Origin: Syntrophaceae bacterium UBA6087
GTDB lineage: Bacteria; Desulfobacterota; Desulfomonilia; UBA1062
Assembly: GCA_002448235.1 (NCBI GenBank)
Contig: DIXF01000005.1
Span: 124,001 to 188,000 of the forward strand
DNA length: 64,000 bases
Direction of reading: 5' to 3'
Positions 43,259 to 51,780 of this stretch are shown one piece after another; the first letter of the stretch is position 1, and each line of letters begins with the position of its first letter. The position numbers and the translations under genes were made by a program. The notes below the pieces were generated by a model. It searched no databases, was not told the origin of the DNA, and saw only the letters and a list, made by a program, of their open reading frames with translations.

Positions 43259-43868
43259 GTTCCTTGCATATCTCACCCTGTCTCTGCTCATCCACCTGGG
43301 CGTGTCCCAGATCTTTGCAGGCCAGACCGTGACCCGCCAGACACCCCGCAGCATGCAGGTCTCGCTCGTGTCCCGGAAAGCCCCTGACAAGCCCGTCATG
43401 GCGGAGCAGCCGAAACCGAAGCCAAGGCCGAAATCGAGACCGGTTCCCAGGCAGGACCCGGCCCCACAGCCCGTGACCGAGGAAACACCTCCCGAGGAGC
43501 AACAGGAGAGCTCGCCTACTGCCGGCAGCGTGGAACCCGTCGTGACGGGGCCCCCGCACGAGGTCAGCGCCGTTGATGCTCAGGCAGTGGAGGACAGCTA
43601 CCGGAGCCGGGTCCAGGAACTCATCCGCAAAAACCTCAAGTATCCGGGCAATGCCAGGAGAAGAGGGATCGAAGGGACCGTGCTCGTGAGGTTCACCATC
43701 GGGGGGGCAGGATCTGTGGGCGATATCCGGATCGCATCCTCCTCCGGCTCAGCACTGCTCGACAAGGCCTCTCTGGAGACCATCAGAACGTGCAGCTTCC
43801 CCCCTCCGCCCAAGTCGCCCATGACCTTGAGCGTACCCCTTACATTCAGGCTCACCGAGGAGAGGTAA
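43242..43868 (+). CDS. tonB: TonB energy-transducing protein
   Basis: A 208-aa protein. N-terminal membrane anchor (FLAYLTLSLLIHLGVSQIF, with the conserved SxxxH-type pattern), a Pro/Lys-rich periplasmic spacer (about 45-85: KPKPRPKSRPVPRQ) and a C-terminal TonB domain (about 118-205) with LKYPGNARRRGIEGTVLVRF and SSGSALLDKASLETIR. It contacts the TonB box of the receptor. Confidence 0.92.
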   Translation: MRKLSRFLAYLTLSLLIHLGVSQIFAGQTVTRQTPRSMQVSLVSRKAPDKPVMAEQPKPKPRPKSRPVPRQDPAPQPVTEETPPEEQQESSPTAGSVEPVVTGPPHEVSAVDAQAVEDSYRSRVQELIRKNLKYPGNARRRGIEGTVLVRFTIGGAGSVGDIRIASSSGSALLDKASLETIRTCSFPPPPKSPMTLSVPLTFRLTEER

Positions 43869-43871
43869 GGC

Positions 43872-44684
43872 ATGGACCGACCGCTGATAGAGGCAAAAAA
43901 CCTGACCTTCGGGTACGACGGGAGCAGGAAGGTATTCGAAGACCTCTCGTTCTCGCTGAAGCCCGGCATGCTCTATGCGCTGATGGGCGGAAACGGGTCG
44001 GGCAAGACAACAGTCTTGAGGTGCCTCTCCGGACTGCTTCCCGGATTCTCCGGCTCCATAACCCTGGAGGGAGCACCCATCCGGAAGATCACCAGGAATG
44101 AAATCGCACGCAAGCTCAGTATCGTGCCCCAGGAGCACACGATCATCTTCCCCTACCTGGTCGGGAACATGGTGCTCATGGGCAGGGCGCCATACATCGG
44201 CACCTTCGACCTTCCTTCCGGCGAGGACCGCGACATTGCGATGAAGGCCATGGAGGCGGTGGGAATCCCGCACCTGACCGACAAGCTCTACTCGAAGATC
44301 AGCGGCGGAGAGCGCCAGCTCGTTCTCATCGCACGGGCGCTGGCACAGGGAACCCCGGGCATGGTCCTGGACGAGCCCACCTCGCACCTGGATTTCCGGA
44401 ATCAGACCCTTATTTTTTCCATCCTGAAAAACCTGGTGCGGGATCACGGCCTGCTTGTCGTCACGGCGATCCACGACCCCAACCACGCCCTGCATTTTTC
44501 CGATGAGGTGATGATCCTTCATGAGGGCAGGATCATCATGAGCGGCCCTCCAGACAGCGTCATCACCCGGGAAACCATCGCAAAGGTCTACTCTGTCGAG
44601 GTCGATGAGATCCGGCAGGAAGGCCGCATCCGCGGGGTCATCCCCAAACGGGAGGCCTTCCTGCCCGGAGGATCGATACAATGA
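43872..44684 (+). CDS. ABC importer ATPase, BtuD/FepC/MolC type
   Basis: A 270-aa ATPase with Walker A GGNGSGKTT, signature ISGGERQLVLIARAL, Walker B MVLDEPTSHLDF and switch His in AIHDPNH. The 'Pqehtiifpy' Q-loop and 'DEPTSHLD' are typical of the metal-chelate/cobalamin/molybdate type II importers. Works with the permease at 45709 and the binding proteins at 44681 and 48716. It overlaps the next gene (ATGA). Confidence 0.92.
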   Translation: MDRPLIEAKNLTFGYDGSRKVFEDLSFSLKPGMLYALMGGNGSGKTTVLRCLSGLLPGFSGSITLEGAPIRKITRNEIARKLSIVPQEHTIIFPYLVGNMVLMGRAPYIGTFDLPSGEDRDIAMKAMEAVGIPHLTDKLYSKISGGERQLVLIARALAQGTPGMVLDEPTSHLDFRNQTLIFSILKNLVRDHGLLVVTAIHDPNHALHFSDEVMILHEGRIIMSGPPDSVITRETIAKVYSVEVDEIRQEGRIRGVIPKREAFLPGGSIQ

Positions 44685-45712
44685 AAAAAGCATGGTTCGT
44701 CCTTTTCGGCGGGCTTTTCTGCCTGGCGATCTTCGTATTCCTGAAGATACCCGGCGGGGACCGCGGCGGAGAGCATCCGGTCCGCACGATCCGGGACATG
44801 ACCGGCAAGGAAGTTCTCGTCCCCAGGGAGGTGAACCGGGTCGTCACGGCAATGTACCCGATAGCGACCCAGCTCATGTTTCTCGTGGGGGCTCAGGAAA
44901 ATCTTGCGGGCGTATCCGGCATGGATGTGAACGACGTGATGCGCAGGATCTACCCTCCCATAGGGAAGACCTACCAGCCGGGCAGGACCGATAACGGCGA
45001 CATCTCCAGGGAAGAGATCATCAAGATGCGGCCCGATGTGGTGTTCACCCATACGAGAAACGACGTGATCAACGACTATGGCGACCTCGGCATCGCGACC
45101 GTCGCGCTGAAGCTGGAGACGCCCGAGGAGCTCATCAGGGGCATCGAGCTGGTCGGCGAGGTCATGAACCGCCGGGGAAGAGCTGCAGCCGTCGCGGATT
45201 ACTACCGGAAAAAGCTCGCCTACATCAGAGAGAGAACCGCACACATAGAGAAGCCGAAAAAGGTCTATTTTGCAGGGCCTGCCATGCTCAGCACCGCCGG
45301 GGGGGACTTCTACCAGAACTTCGTGATCGAGTACGCGGGCGGCGTCAACGTTGCCCGCGAAGGCCATGGAGGCTGGTGCTCCGTATCCCTGGAGCACCTC
45401 CTTTCCTGGAACCCGGACTTCATCTTTGTGGGGAACTACGGCACGGCAAAGCCGAAGGATTTCACCCATGACCGCAGGCTCGCGCACATTACCGCAGTGA
45501 AGAACGGCCACGTATACATGTCGCGCTCCTACATCGGCTCCTGGGACATCCCCACCCCGGAATCGCTTCTGGGGATCATGTGGCTCGCGAACAAGCTCTA
45601 CCCTGAAGATGTGCGCTTCGACATGGGGGCCGAGATGATTGAATTCTACCGCACGTGCTACGGCTACACGCCTTCCGAAAAAGAGATAGCCGCGGTTCTG
45701 GAGGCTCCGTGA
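44681..45712 (+). CDS. Periplasmic metal-chelate binding protein (type II importer), copy 1
   Basis: A 343-aa PF01497-type binding protein with an N-terminal membrane anchor (AWFVLFGGLFCLAIFVFL). Fold landmarks are DMTGKEVLVPREVNRVV, EEIIKMRPDVVFTH, YFAGPAMLSTAGGDF, LLSWNPDFIFVGN and SWDIPTPESLLGIMWLA. The last motif is like that of MolA-type and related oxyanion or metal-binding proteins. It is paralogous to the gene at 48716. Ligand inferred only from context. The gene overlaps both neighbours. Confidence 0.9.
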   Translation: MKKAWFVLFGGLFCLAIFVFLKIPGGDRGGEHPVRTIRDMTGKEVLVPREVNRVVTAMYPIATQLMFLVGAQENLAGVSGMDVNDVMRRIYPPIGKTYQPGRTDNGDISREEIIKMRPDVVFTHTRNDVINDYGDLGIATVALKLETPEELIRGIELVGEVMNRRGRAAAVADYYRKKLAYIRERTAHIEKPKKVYFAGPAMLSTAGGDFYQNFVIEYAGGVNVAREGHGGWCSVSLEHLLSWNPDFIFVGNYGTAKPKDFTHDRRLAHITAVKNGHVYMSRSYIGSWDIPTPESLLGIMWLANKLYPEDVRFDMGAEMIEFYRTCYGYTPSEKEIAAVLEAP

Positions 45713-46716
45713 AGCCGGCGCGTCACTACCTCACCATCCTGCTCGCCGCGAACGTGGCGATTTTCCTGATATCCCTGTTCCTGGGAAGGTATCATATCCC
45801 CATGGGAGACGTGTTGAATGCGCTCCTGCACCCTTTTTCAAGCTCAGGCGACGGCGATGCCCGACTGGCAGGGATCGTCCTGTTCCAGGTGAGAATTCCC
45901 AGGATTCTCATCGCCATGCTCGTGGGCGCGGGGCTCGGGATCACCGGTGCGTCGTTCCAGGGCATCTTCCGGAATCCTCTGGTCTCGCCCTACATCCTCG
46001 GGGTCTCTTCCGGGGGCGGTTTCGGCGCGGCCCTGGCAATCCTCCTCTTCGACGATACCCGGATCATCCAGCTCCTGGCCTTTGCCTTCGGCATGGCGGC
46101 GGTGAGCATCACCTACTTCATCGCCCGCCTCGGCGACAGGTTTTCCACCTATTCCCTCGTCCTTGCAGGGGTGGTGGTGGGCTCCTTCTTCTCCGCGCTC
46201 ATCTCTCTGCTCAAATACCTGGCTGATACCTACACCAAGCTTCCGGCCATCGTGTTCTGGCTCATGGGTAGCCTCGCCTCGGTCAAGATCGAGGACATGG
46301 TAACGGTCGCGCCGGTGATACTCATCGGCGTGGGAGTTCTCGTCTGCCTGCGGTGGCGGTTCAATGTCCTGTCTCTGGGAAGCGACGAGGCAAAAAGCCT
46401 GGGGGTCAATACAAAAGTGCTCTATGCGGTGATCATTGTCTGCTCCACCATGATCGCGGCATCCATCGTGGCCGTCGCAGGGATCATCGGGTGGGTGGGG
46501 CTCGTCGTGCCCCACCTGTGCCGCATGCTCGTGGGCGCCGATCACGAGAAGCTCATCCCCGCGTCGGCACTGATGGGGTCGGCCTACATGCTCCTGGTGG
46601 ACGACCTGGCGAGGAATCTGGCTTCCCAGGAAATCCCGCTGGGGATCGTGACCGCCATCATCGGCGCGCCGTTTTTCGCCTATCTGCTCAAACGCTCGCA
46701 AGGAGAGAACTTATGA
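45709..46716 (+). CDS. ABC importer permease, BtuC/FecCD/MolB family
   Basis: A 335-aa protein of about ten helices. Family motifs: RIPRILIAMLVGAGLGITGA, FQGIFRNPLVSPYILGVSSG, and GIIGWVGLVVPHLCRMLVG. It forms the channel for the binding proteins and ATPase of the same operon. GTG start at 45709 overlapping the preceding stop (GTGA); an upstream in-frame start would run into the previous gene. Confidence 0.93.
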   Translation: MKPARHYLTILLAANVAIFLISLFLGRYHIPMGDVLNALLHPFSSSGDGDARLAGIVLFQVRIPRILIAMLVGAGLGITGASFQGIFRNPLVSPYILGVSSGGGFGAALAILLFDDTRIIQLLAFAFGMAAVSITYFIARLGDRFSTYSLVLAGVVVGSFFSALISLLKYLADTYTKLPAIVFWLMGSLASVKIEDMVTVAPVILIGVGVLVCLRWRFNVLSLGSDEAKSLGVNTKVLYAVIIVCSTMIAASIVAVAGIIGWVGLVVPHLCRMLVGADHEKLIPASALMGSAYMLLVDDLARNLASQEIPLGIVTAIIGAPFFAYLLKRSQGENL

Positions 46717-48719
46717 CCTATCCCCTGACTACTATCTATCTGAATCCGGTTGAACGCATACCCTTTTTCCATTTTTATCCCGGGATGAGGGCTTTATCCG
46801 TGGGCACCTACGGATGCAATCTCAACTGCAAATACTGCATGAACCAGCACCTGCTCAACGAGCCCGCGTTCTTTTTCGACCTCTCGCCGGAGCAGATAGC
46901 GGACAAGGCCGGAGCAGCGGGGGCCGGCATGATCAGCTTCAGCGCCAACGAGCCGGCAGTGAGTTTTCCCTACTTCATGGACATCGCCTATGCCGCACAC
47001 GAGAAGTTTCTCATGATGGGCTGCTCCACGAACGGGCTGTTTTCCGACACCCAGCTGAACAGCCTCGTCCATGCGATCTCCTGCGCCAACATCAGCCTCA
47101 AGGGTCCGGACAGCGGTTTCTACCGGGAAGTCTGCAGAGGCGGCAGCCTGGAAAAGGTCCTGCACGCCATCCGCGTGCTCCATGAGCAGGGCGTGCACGT
47201 GGAAGTGACAACCCCGTACGTGCCGAGCATGACGCAGCTCGACATGATGCACATCGCGGAAAAGATCTCGTCGGTATCCCGAAGCATCCCCTGGCATATC
47301 TTCAGGCTCCTTCCCGAATACGAGTACACGGACATGGCACGGACAGGGATCAGCGACATGATCTTATTGAAGGACGAGGCGCAGGCCCTGCTCGATTACA
47401 TCTACCTGGAGAACTTCGCCAACTCCATCTGGGTGGACACCCTCTGCCCCCGGTGCAAAGAGCTGGTGTTCAAACGCGTGAGCACCGGAGGGTGCGGCGC
47501 AACGCTCTTCGACGCTCACGACCGGGACGGAGGCTGCCCCCGGTGCGGCGGGCCCGTGCTGTTTTCCGGCCGCGTGAGCATGGATATCGAGGAACCCGTG
47601 ACCGGCAGGGACCCCAGGAAGGGAATCATCGAGGTGGGCGGATGGAAGAGCGTCGTGGACATGGGCACCTGCCTTCCGGTCGAGCTCGACAGGCCCGTGC
47701 CCTTGCGAAAGCTGATCTCTCAGAAACCTTATCCGGGCGATATGACCGCCGAATCGGATGCATGGGCGACCGACATGGCACTGGCCGCCATCGATGCGTA
47801 TTCCCCGGATCTCGCCGTAGTGACCTACGCGCAGTGCGCCTTCGCGGCAAGGCACCGCGAAGACGAAGCGACGTACCGGGAGTTTGTCGGGATCGCGGAA
47901 CAAGAGATTCAGCGGCTCATCGCATCGACGGGGTACGACTACCTGGTCATAGGCCTCGGCGACATGGTTCCCACCCGGGGCACCATCAACCTGGAAAAGC
48001 ACATCCACGGTATCGCTTCCGCCGATGAAGGCATTGCCTGCCTGTATCACGCAGCCCCCGGGGACATGGAAGCGGTCGCCAAGCTCGAAGGGGTCCAGGC
48101 GGTCCATTCCAGGGAACATCTCCAGGAGATGCTCGGGCAGAAGCTCGATCCGGATATGTATGGGGAATATTTCGTAATACCGGAGGAAGGGTACCGCTTC
48201 CTCGCCCTCTCATCCGTAAGCAGGTTCTCCCACCGCACCGATGCACTGGATCTCGAAGTCCCCGCGTACGCAAGCATTCCCGTTCCACAGCATCTCTCGG
48301 AGATTCGAGGTACTGTCGCGGGTGCGGTCGCTTCCGGGAGAAAGACCCTCCTGATCATCTTCGACGGCGTGGGGAACAAGGCCTTCCCCTTTGACAAGAC
48401 CCCGGTGGCCAACTCCATCGGAGACATCGCCTGTGCCTCATCGCTCCACCAGTACATGGTCCTTTCCACGGGGCAGAAAATGTATCCCTACTTTTTTGCC
48501 TATCCGCACTGGAAAAGCTCTTCTAAGACCAATCCGTTCTCGCGGCACTCGCCTTTCCTCACGGACTGCCTCACCGCGGACATTCGAAAGGCCGGGAAGA
48601 AGGCCGTAAGCGTAGGAAACCGGAGCATCATGACCCACACCGCCTTCCCCGCAGACCTGACCATCGAATGTCACTGTGCGTCCCTGCATCATTACGGGAC
48701 CCTGGAGGTCATATCATGA
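46713..48719 (+). CDS. Two-part radical SAM protein in a metal-uptake operon
   Basis: A 668-aa protein. Residues 11-240 are a radical SAM domain close to the AmmeMemoRadiSam/PflA-activase group: NPVERIPFFHFYPGMRALSV, then GTYGCNLNCKYCMNQ with cluster ligands Cys35, Cys39 and Cys42. A Cys-rich knuckle follows (CPRC at 245-248, Cys261, CPRCG at 275-279), likely zinc or a second cluster. The C-terminal 380 residues match no family I know. Within them LLIIFDGVGNKAF and YDYLVIGLGDMVPTRGT have the look of a phosphatase- or amidase-like alpha/beta fold, but this is weak. ATG 46713 overlaps the permease stop. Probably builds or dismantles a metal ligand taken up by this system (inference). Confidence 0.85.
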   Translation: MTYPLTTIYLNPVERIPFFHFYPGMRALSVGTYGCNLNCKYCMNQHLLNEPAFFFDLSPEQIADKAGAAGAGMISFSANEPAVSFPYFMDIAYAAHEKFLMMGCSTNGLFSDTQLNSLVHAISCANISLKGPDSGFYREVCRGGSLEKVLHAIRVLHEQGVHVEVTTPYVPSMTQLDMMHIAEKISSVSRSIPWHIFRLLPEYEYTDMARTGISDMILLKDEAQALLDYIYLENFANSIWVDTLCPRCKELVFKRVSTGGCGATLFDAHDRDGGCPRCGGPVLFSGRVSMDIEEPVTGRDPRKGIIEVGGWKSVVDMGTCLPVELDRPVPLRKLISQKPYPGDMTAESDAWATDMALAAIDAYSPDLAVVTYAQCAFAARHREDEATYREFVGIAEQEIQRLIASTGYDYLVIGLGDMVPTRGTINLEKHIHGIASADEGIACLYHAAPGDMEAVAKLEGVQAVHSREHLQEMLGQKLDPDMYGEYFVIPEEGYRFLALSSVSRFSHRTDALDLEVPAYASIPVPQHLSEIRGTVAGAVASGRKTLLIIFDGVGNKAFPFDKTPVANSIGDIACASSLHQYMVLSTGQKMYPYFFAYPHWKSSSKTNPFSRHSPFLTDCLTADIRKAGKKAVSVGNRSIMTHTAFPADLTIECHCASLHHYGTLEVIS

Positions 48720-49696
48720 GAAATACTTTTCTCGCCCTCATCCTCACCCTGTTCTGCGGCCTTTTCTCTGCACAGGCTCTTTACGGCCGCGAGGTCGTGG
48801 ACATGTCGGGCAGGAAAGTGCAGGTGCCCGATACTATCAGGAGGATCTTTACCCCCTACCGAGTGGCGACCGGCTTGCTCCTCATCCTGGGAGAAGAGGA
48901 AAAGCTCGTGGGCATGTCCACCCGGCCAAGCCCCATGGCGCTCCGGATTTTTCCCCGGCTCGGGTCTGTGGGGATCGCAAACCGCCATTCGAGCATCGAG
49001 GAGATCCTGAAGATGCGCCCCGATCTCGTCATCACCTCGGCCGGTCCGCAGGTGAAGGACCTGGAGTATGCGGGCATACCGGTCTTCTGCATCTCGGCGG
49101 AAGACCCGGATTCCCTGATCAATGGGCTTGCCGCAATGGGAGACCTCCTGGGAAAGCAGAAGCGGGCGCAGAAAATCGGCTCGTATTACCGAAGCAGGAT
49201 CGATTACATCACCCGGCAAACCTCCAGGGTGCATCAGAAGAAAAAGGTGTACCTGGCAGGCGCCCGGCTGCTTTCCGCTGTGGGAGGCGATTTCTACCAG
49301 GACCGCATAATACATCTTGCAGGCGGCATCAATGTCTCCCGCCAGGGGAGAGGGGGCTGGGTTTCCGTGAGCAGGGAGCACCTGCTCTCCTGGAACCCGG
49401 ACGTCATCCTCACGCTGTCCTACTACGGCAAGACGCTGCCGGCAGATATCCTGAAGGATAAGGGCCTGAGAACGCTCAATGCCGTATCGGAGAAACAGGT
49501 GCACACCTTCCCCTCATATATCGATTCCTGGGACCTGCCGTCGCCCGAGTCCATCCTCGGCATCATGTGGCTTGCGGGCGTCCTCTACCCCGAAGAGATC
49601 GGCTTCGATATGGAGAAGGAAGCGTCCGAGTTCTATACCCGGTTCTACGGGTCGTATCCTCAGCCCGTATCAGCGGTGAAGAGGAATGCCCGATGA
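48716..49696 (+). CDS. Periplasmic metal-chelate binding protein (type II importer), copy 2
   Basis: A 326-aa protein, paralogue of 44681-45712. A cleavable signal peptide (FLALILTLFCGLFSAQALYG) replaces the membrane anchor of copy 1. Shared landmarks: VVDMSGRKVQVPDTIRRI, EEILKMRPDLVITS, LLSAVGGDFYQDR, LLSWNPDVILTL and SWDLPSPESILGIMWLAG. Two binding proteins with one permease suggests two ligands or a relay from receptor to permease. Overlaps both neighbours (ATGA). Confidence 0.9.
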   Translation: MRNTFLALILTLFCGLFSAQALYGREVVDMSGRKVQVPDTIRRIFTPYRVATGLLLILGEEEKLVGMSTRPSPMALRIFPRLGSVGIANRHSSIEEILKMRPDLVITSAGPQVKDLEYAGIPVFCISAEDPDSLINGLAAMGDLLGKQKRAQKIGSYYRSRIDYITRQTSRVHQKKKVYLAGARLLSAVGGDFYQDRIIHLAGGINVSRQGRGGWVSVSREHLLSWNPDVILTLSYYGKTLPADILKDKGLRTLNAVSEKQVHTFPSYIDSWDLPSPESILGIMWLAGVLYPEEIGFDMEKEASEFYTRFYGSYPQPVSAVKRNAR

Positions 49697-50217
49697 TGCT
49701 CATCCTCACGGGCGAGAAAGGCTCGGGCAAGACGACGCTCGTTAAAAACCTCCTGGAAGAGCACCGGATCGCTGCGCAGGGTTTCCTGAGCGTGAAAGAG
49801 ATGCAGGGAGGCGAGGTCACCGGGATATCTCTGCTGATCCTGCCGGAGCATACATCCATCCCCATGGCCACCACGACGCCCTTATCCACGGATACGTTCA
49901 CAAAACGCTTTTACTTTTATCCCGGGGTATTCGACCGGGTGAACAGCCACTTTCGAAGCATCAGACGCAAATGCCCCTTCATATTCGACGAGTTCGGACT
50001 TCTGGAGAGAGAAGAAAAGGGCCATTACCCGGTATTCGGCTCCCTCCTCAAATCCTCTCACCCGTCGCTTATCGTAGTGCGCAGCGAGCTCACGGACGAT
50101 CTCGTTTCATTTCTCGGCGGTTCTTGCCCATACCGGATCGTCGATATGGCAGACCCTGACCCCGCAGCAGTCCGCAGGCAGGTTCTTGCATTACTGCAAA
50201 GCCGGTGCAAGGGATAA
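49693..50217 (+). CDS. THEP1-like P-loop NTPase
   Basis: A 174-aa protein. Walker A is LTGEKGSGKTTLVKN, and Walker B FIFDEFGLLE has the Asp-Glu pair. The size and 'GFLSVKE' segment after the first helix match the THEP1 (nucleoside triphosphatase I) family, whose physiological role is open. It is the last gene of the operon and overlaps the binding protein gene. It might charge or insert a metal or act as a chaperone for the radical SAM protein (inference). Confidence 0.82.
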   Translation: MMLILTGEKGSGKTTLVKNLLEEHRIAAQGFLSVKEMQGGEVTGISLLILPEHTSIPMATTTPLSTDTFTKRFYFYPGVFDRVNSHFRSIRRKCPFIFDEFGLLEREEKGHYPVFGSLLKSSHPSLIVVRSELTDDLVSFLGGSCPYRIVDMADPDPAAVRRQVLALLQSRCKG

Positions 50218-50305
50218 CCACGGCTGCCTTCTGTCCTTCCGCGATGCCGGAAGACCTGAACAATAAAGGGTTCTTCTTTGATTAAAGGTCTGAATATATT
50301 ACGGA

Positions 50306-50339
50306 CCTGGGGGAACCCTCTCTCGAGAATTCCCCCAGG
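50306..50339. other. Hairpin between convergent operons
   Basis: CCTGGGGGAA (50306-50315) pairs perfectly with TTCCCCCAGG (50330-50339). No T run on either side, so a factor-independent terminator is not clear. Being symmetric, it may serve both the NTPase (plus) and fdnI (minus) transcripts. Confidence 0.55.
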
Positions 50340-50354
50340 AACATGTGATAATCG

Positions 50355-50987
50355 TTATTCGGTTACGGATTTACCGTCGCGTTCTGCCAGCCAGCGCGGG
50401 CAGTGAGTCTCGCACCAGGCCCTCGAGCAGTAGCCGGTGAACATCGCAGTCGCGGTCCCCGGGTTGCCGATGGTGCCCAGGTAGAGGTGCACCACGAAGA
50501 ACGAACCGATCACCATGGCGCTCATGACATGGAGAGGATAAGACCAGCGCGCCACGAGATCGGGGAAGATGAGCGGATTCCACATGACCAGACCGCTTGC
50601 GATGATGCCTATGCCGAAGATCATCACGAACCAGAAGAAAAGCTTCTGGCCCGCGTTGTACTTGTACACCGGAGGAAGGTTATCGGTCTCCCAGAGATAC
50701 CCCCCGCCGTTTGCGATCCACTTCGCATCGTCAGGCTCGAACGTGCAGTCCTTCCGCCACATGAAATAGGCGTAAGAAAGCGAGAATGAGAAGATCACGC
50801 CTGAGAAGATGTGCATCCACTTGGCGGCGTACAGGCCCCCCAGCAAAGCCGGGATGAAGTTCCATGACCGGAACATGAGACCCAGGCCCGAGAACAGGCA
50901 GAACAGGCAGCTTCCGGCGAGTATCCAGTGAACGATCCGTTCGGTTGCGTCCGTTACCTTGACCATATCTGCAGTATGTTGTGACAT
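50355..50987 (-). CDS. fdnI: Formate dehydrogenase-N gamma subunit, cytochrome b556
   Basis: A 210-aa inner-membrane protein with four helices (about 25-45, 60-82, 115-140, 150-172). Histidines in ERIVHWILAG, MHIFSG and HVMSAM are candidate haem b ligands. It anchors FdnGH and passes electrons to quinone. GTG/ATG ambiguity was resolved to ATG 50987, nine codons inside the longest reading. It starts one base before the end of fdnH. Confidence 0.9.
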   Translation of the reverse strand: MSQHTADMVKVTDATERIVHWILAGSCLFCLFSGLGLMFRSWNFIPALLGGLYAAKWMHIFSGVIFSFSLSYAYFMWRKDCTFEPDDAKWIANGGGYLWETDNLPPVYKYNAGQKLFFWFVMIFGIGIIASGLVMWNPLIFPDLVARWSYPLHVMSAMVIGSFFVVHLYLGTIGNPGTATAMFTGYCSRAWCETHCPRWLAERDGKSVTE

Positions 50988-50988
50988 A

Positions 50989-51777
50989 TCACTCACCCCC
51001 TTCGTTCTTTTCATGGACCTTGTGGGGGCCCTTGATCAGATAATGCAGCGCCGCCATACCCGCAACGGCACCCATGCCGATGAGGGTGAACGGCTTGAAG
51101 AGGTTTTTCCAGAGCACGACCGACGCAGGCACCTTCGGATTTGCAGGCAGCTTGTCGTACTCGGCAGGCGTCTCGGCAAGGATATATATCACGTGTGTGC
51201 CTCCCACGAACTTGTCGCCGTAGACGACGGCCTTGCCGCCCAGCTGCTCCACCCTGTCATAGGCCTTTTTCATCATGGTTTCCTTGTCGCCGATGGTCAG
51301 TGCCCCGGTGATGCACGACAGCACGCAGGCAGGCTGTTTCCCGGCCAGGAGCCTGGAGTAGCACAAGTCGCACTTGTAGACCTTCTCCGTCTCCTTGTTG
51401 TACTTCGGGATGTCGAAGGGACAGGCCGATGTGCACGCCTTGCAGCCGATGCAGGCATCGCGGTTCAGGCCGACCGTGCCGATCTCGGTGTGGAACAGTG
51501 CCCCGCTCGGGCAGGCCTTGACGCAGGCCGCATCCGTGCAGTGCATGCAGCCGTCCTTGCGGAAGAGCCACTTGAAGTCCCCGTCCTTGTTCACGTGCTC
51601 CTGGAAGCGGATGAGCGTCCACGTGTTCCACTGGAGGTCCGGCGGGTTCTGGTAGCTGCCGAACTGCGAAGTCTTCGAAGCTGGCATCTCGTTCCACTGC
51701 TTGCACGCCACCTGGCAGCCGCGGCATGCGGTACATCTCGTCGTATCAATGAGTTTTATGTATTCGATGTCTTTCAT
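50989..51777 (-). CDS. fdnH: Formate dehydrogenase-N beta subunit, iron-sulphur
   Basis: A 262-aa protein with four [4Fe-4S] sites. The Cys clusters are CTACRGCQVACKQW, CMHCTDAACVKACP, CIGCKACTSACPFDIP and CDLCYSRL with a later CVLSC. A single C-terminal helix (about 235-253; LIGMGAVAGMAALHYLI) anchors it, as in E. coli FdnH. It links the catalytic subunit to the cytochrome. Three bases separate it from fdnG. Confidence 0.94.
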   Translation of the reverse strand: MKDIEYIKLIDTTRCTACRGCQVACKQWNEMPASKTSQFGSYQNPPDLQWNTWTLIRFQEHVNKDGDFKWLFRKDGCMHCTDAACVKACPSGALFHTEIGTVGLNRDACIGCKACTSACPFDIPKYNKETEKVYKCDLCYSRLLAGKQPACVLSCITGALTIGDKETMMKKAYDRVEQLGGKAVVYGDKFVGGTHVIYILAETPAEYDKLPANPKVPASVVLWKNLFKPFTLIGMGAVAGMAALHYLIKGPHKVHEKNEGGE

Positions 51778-51780
51778 AGC

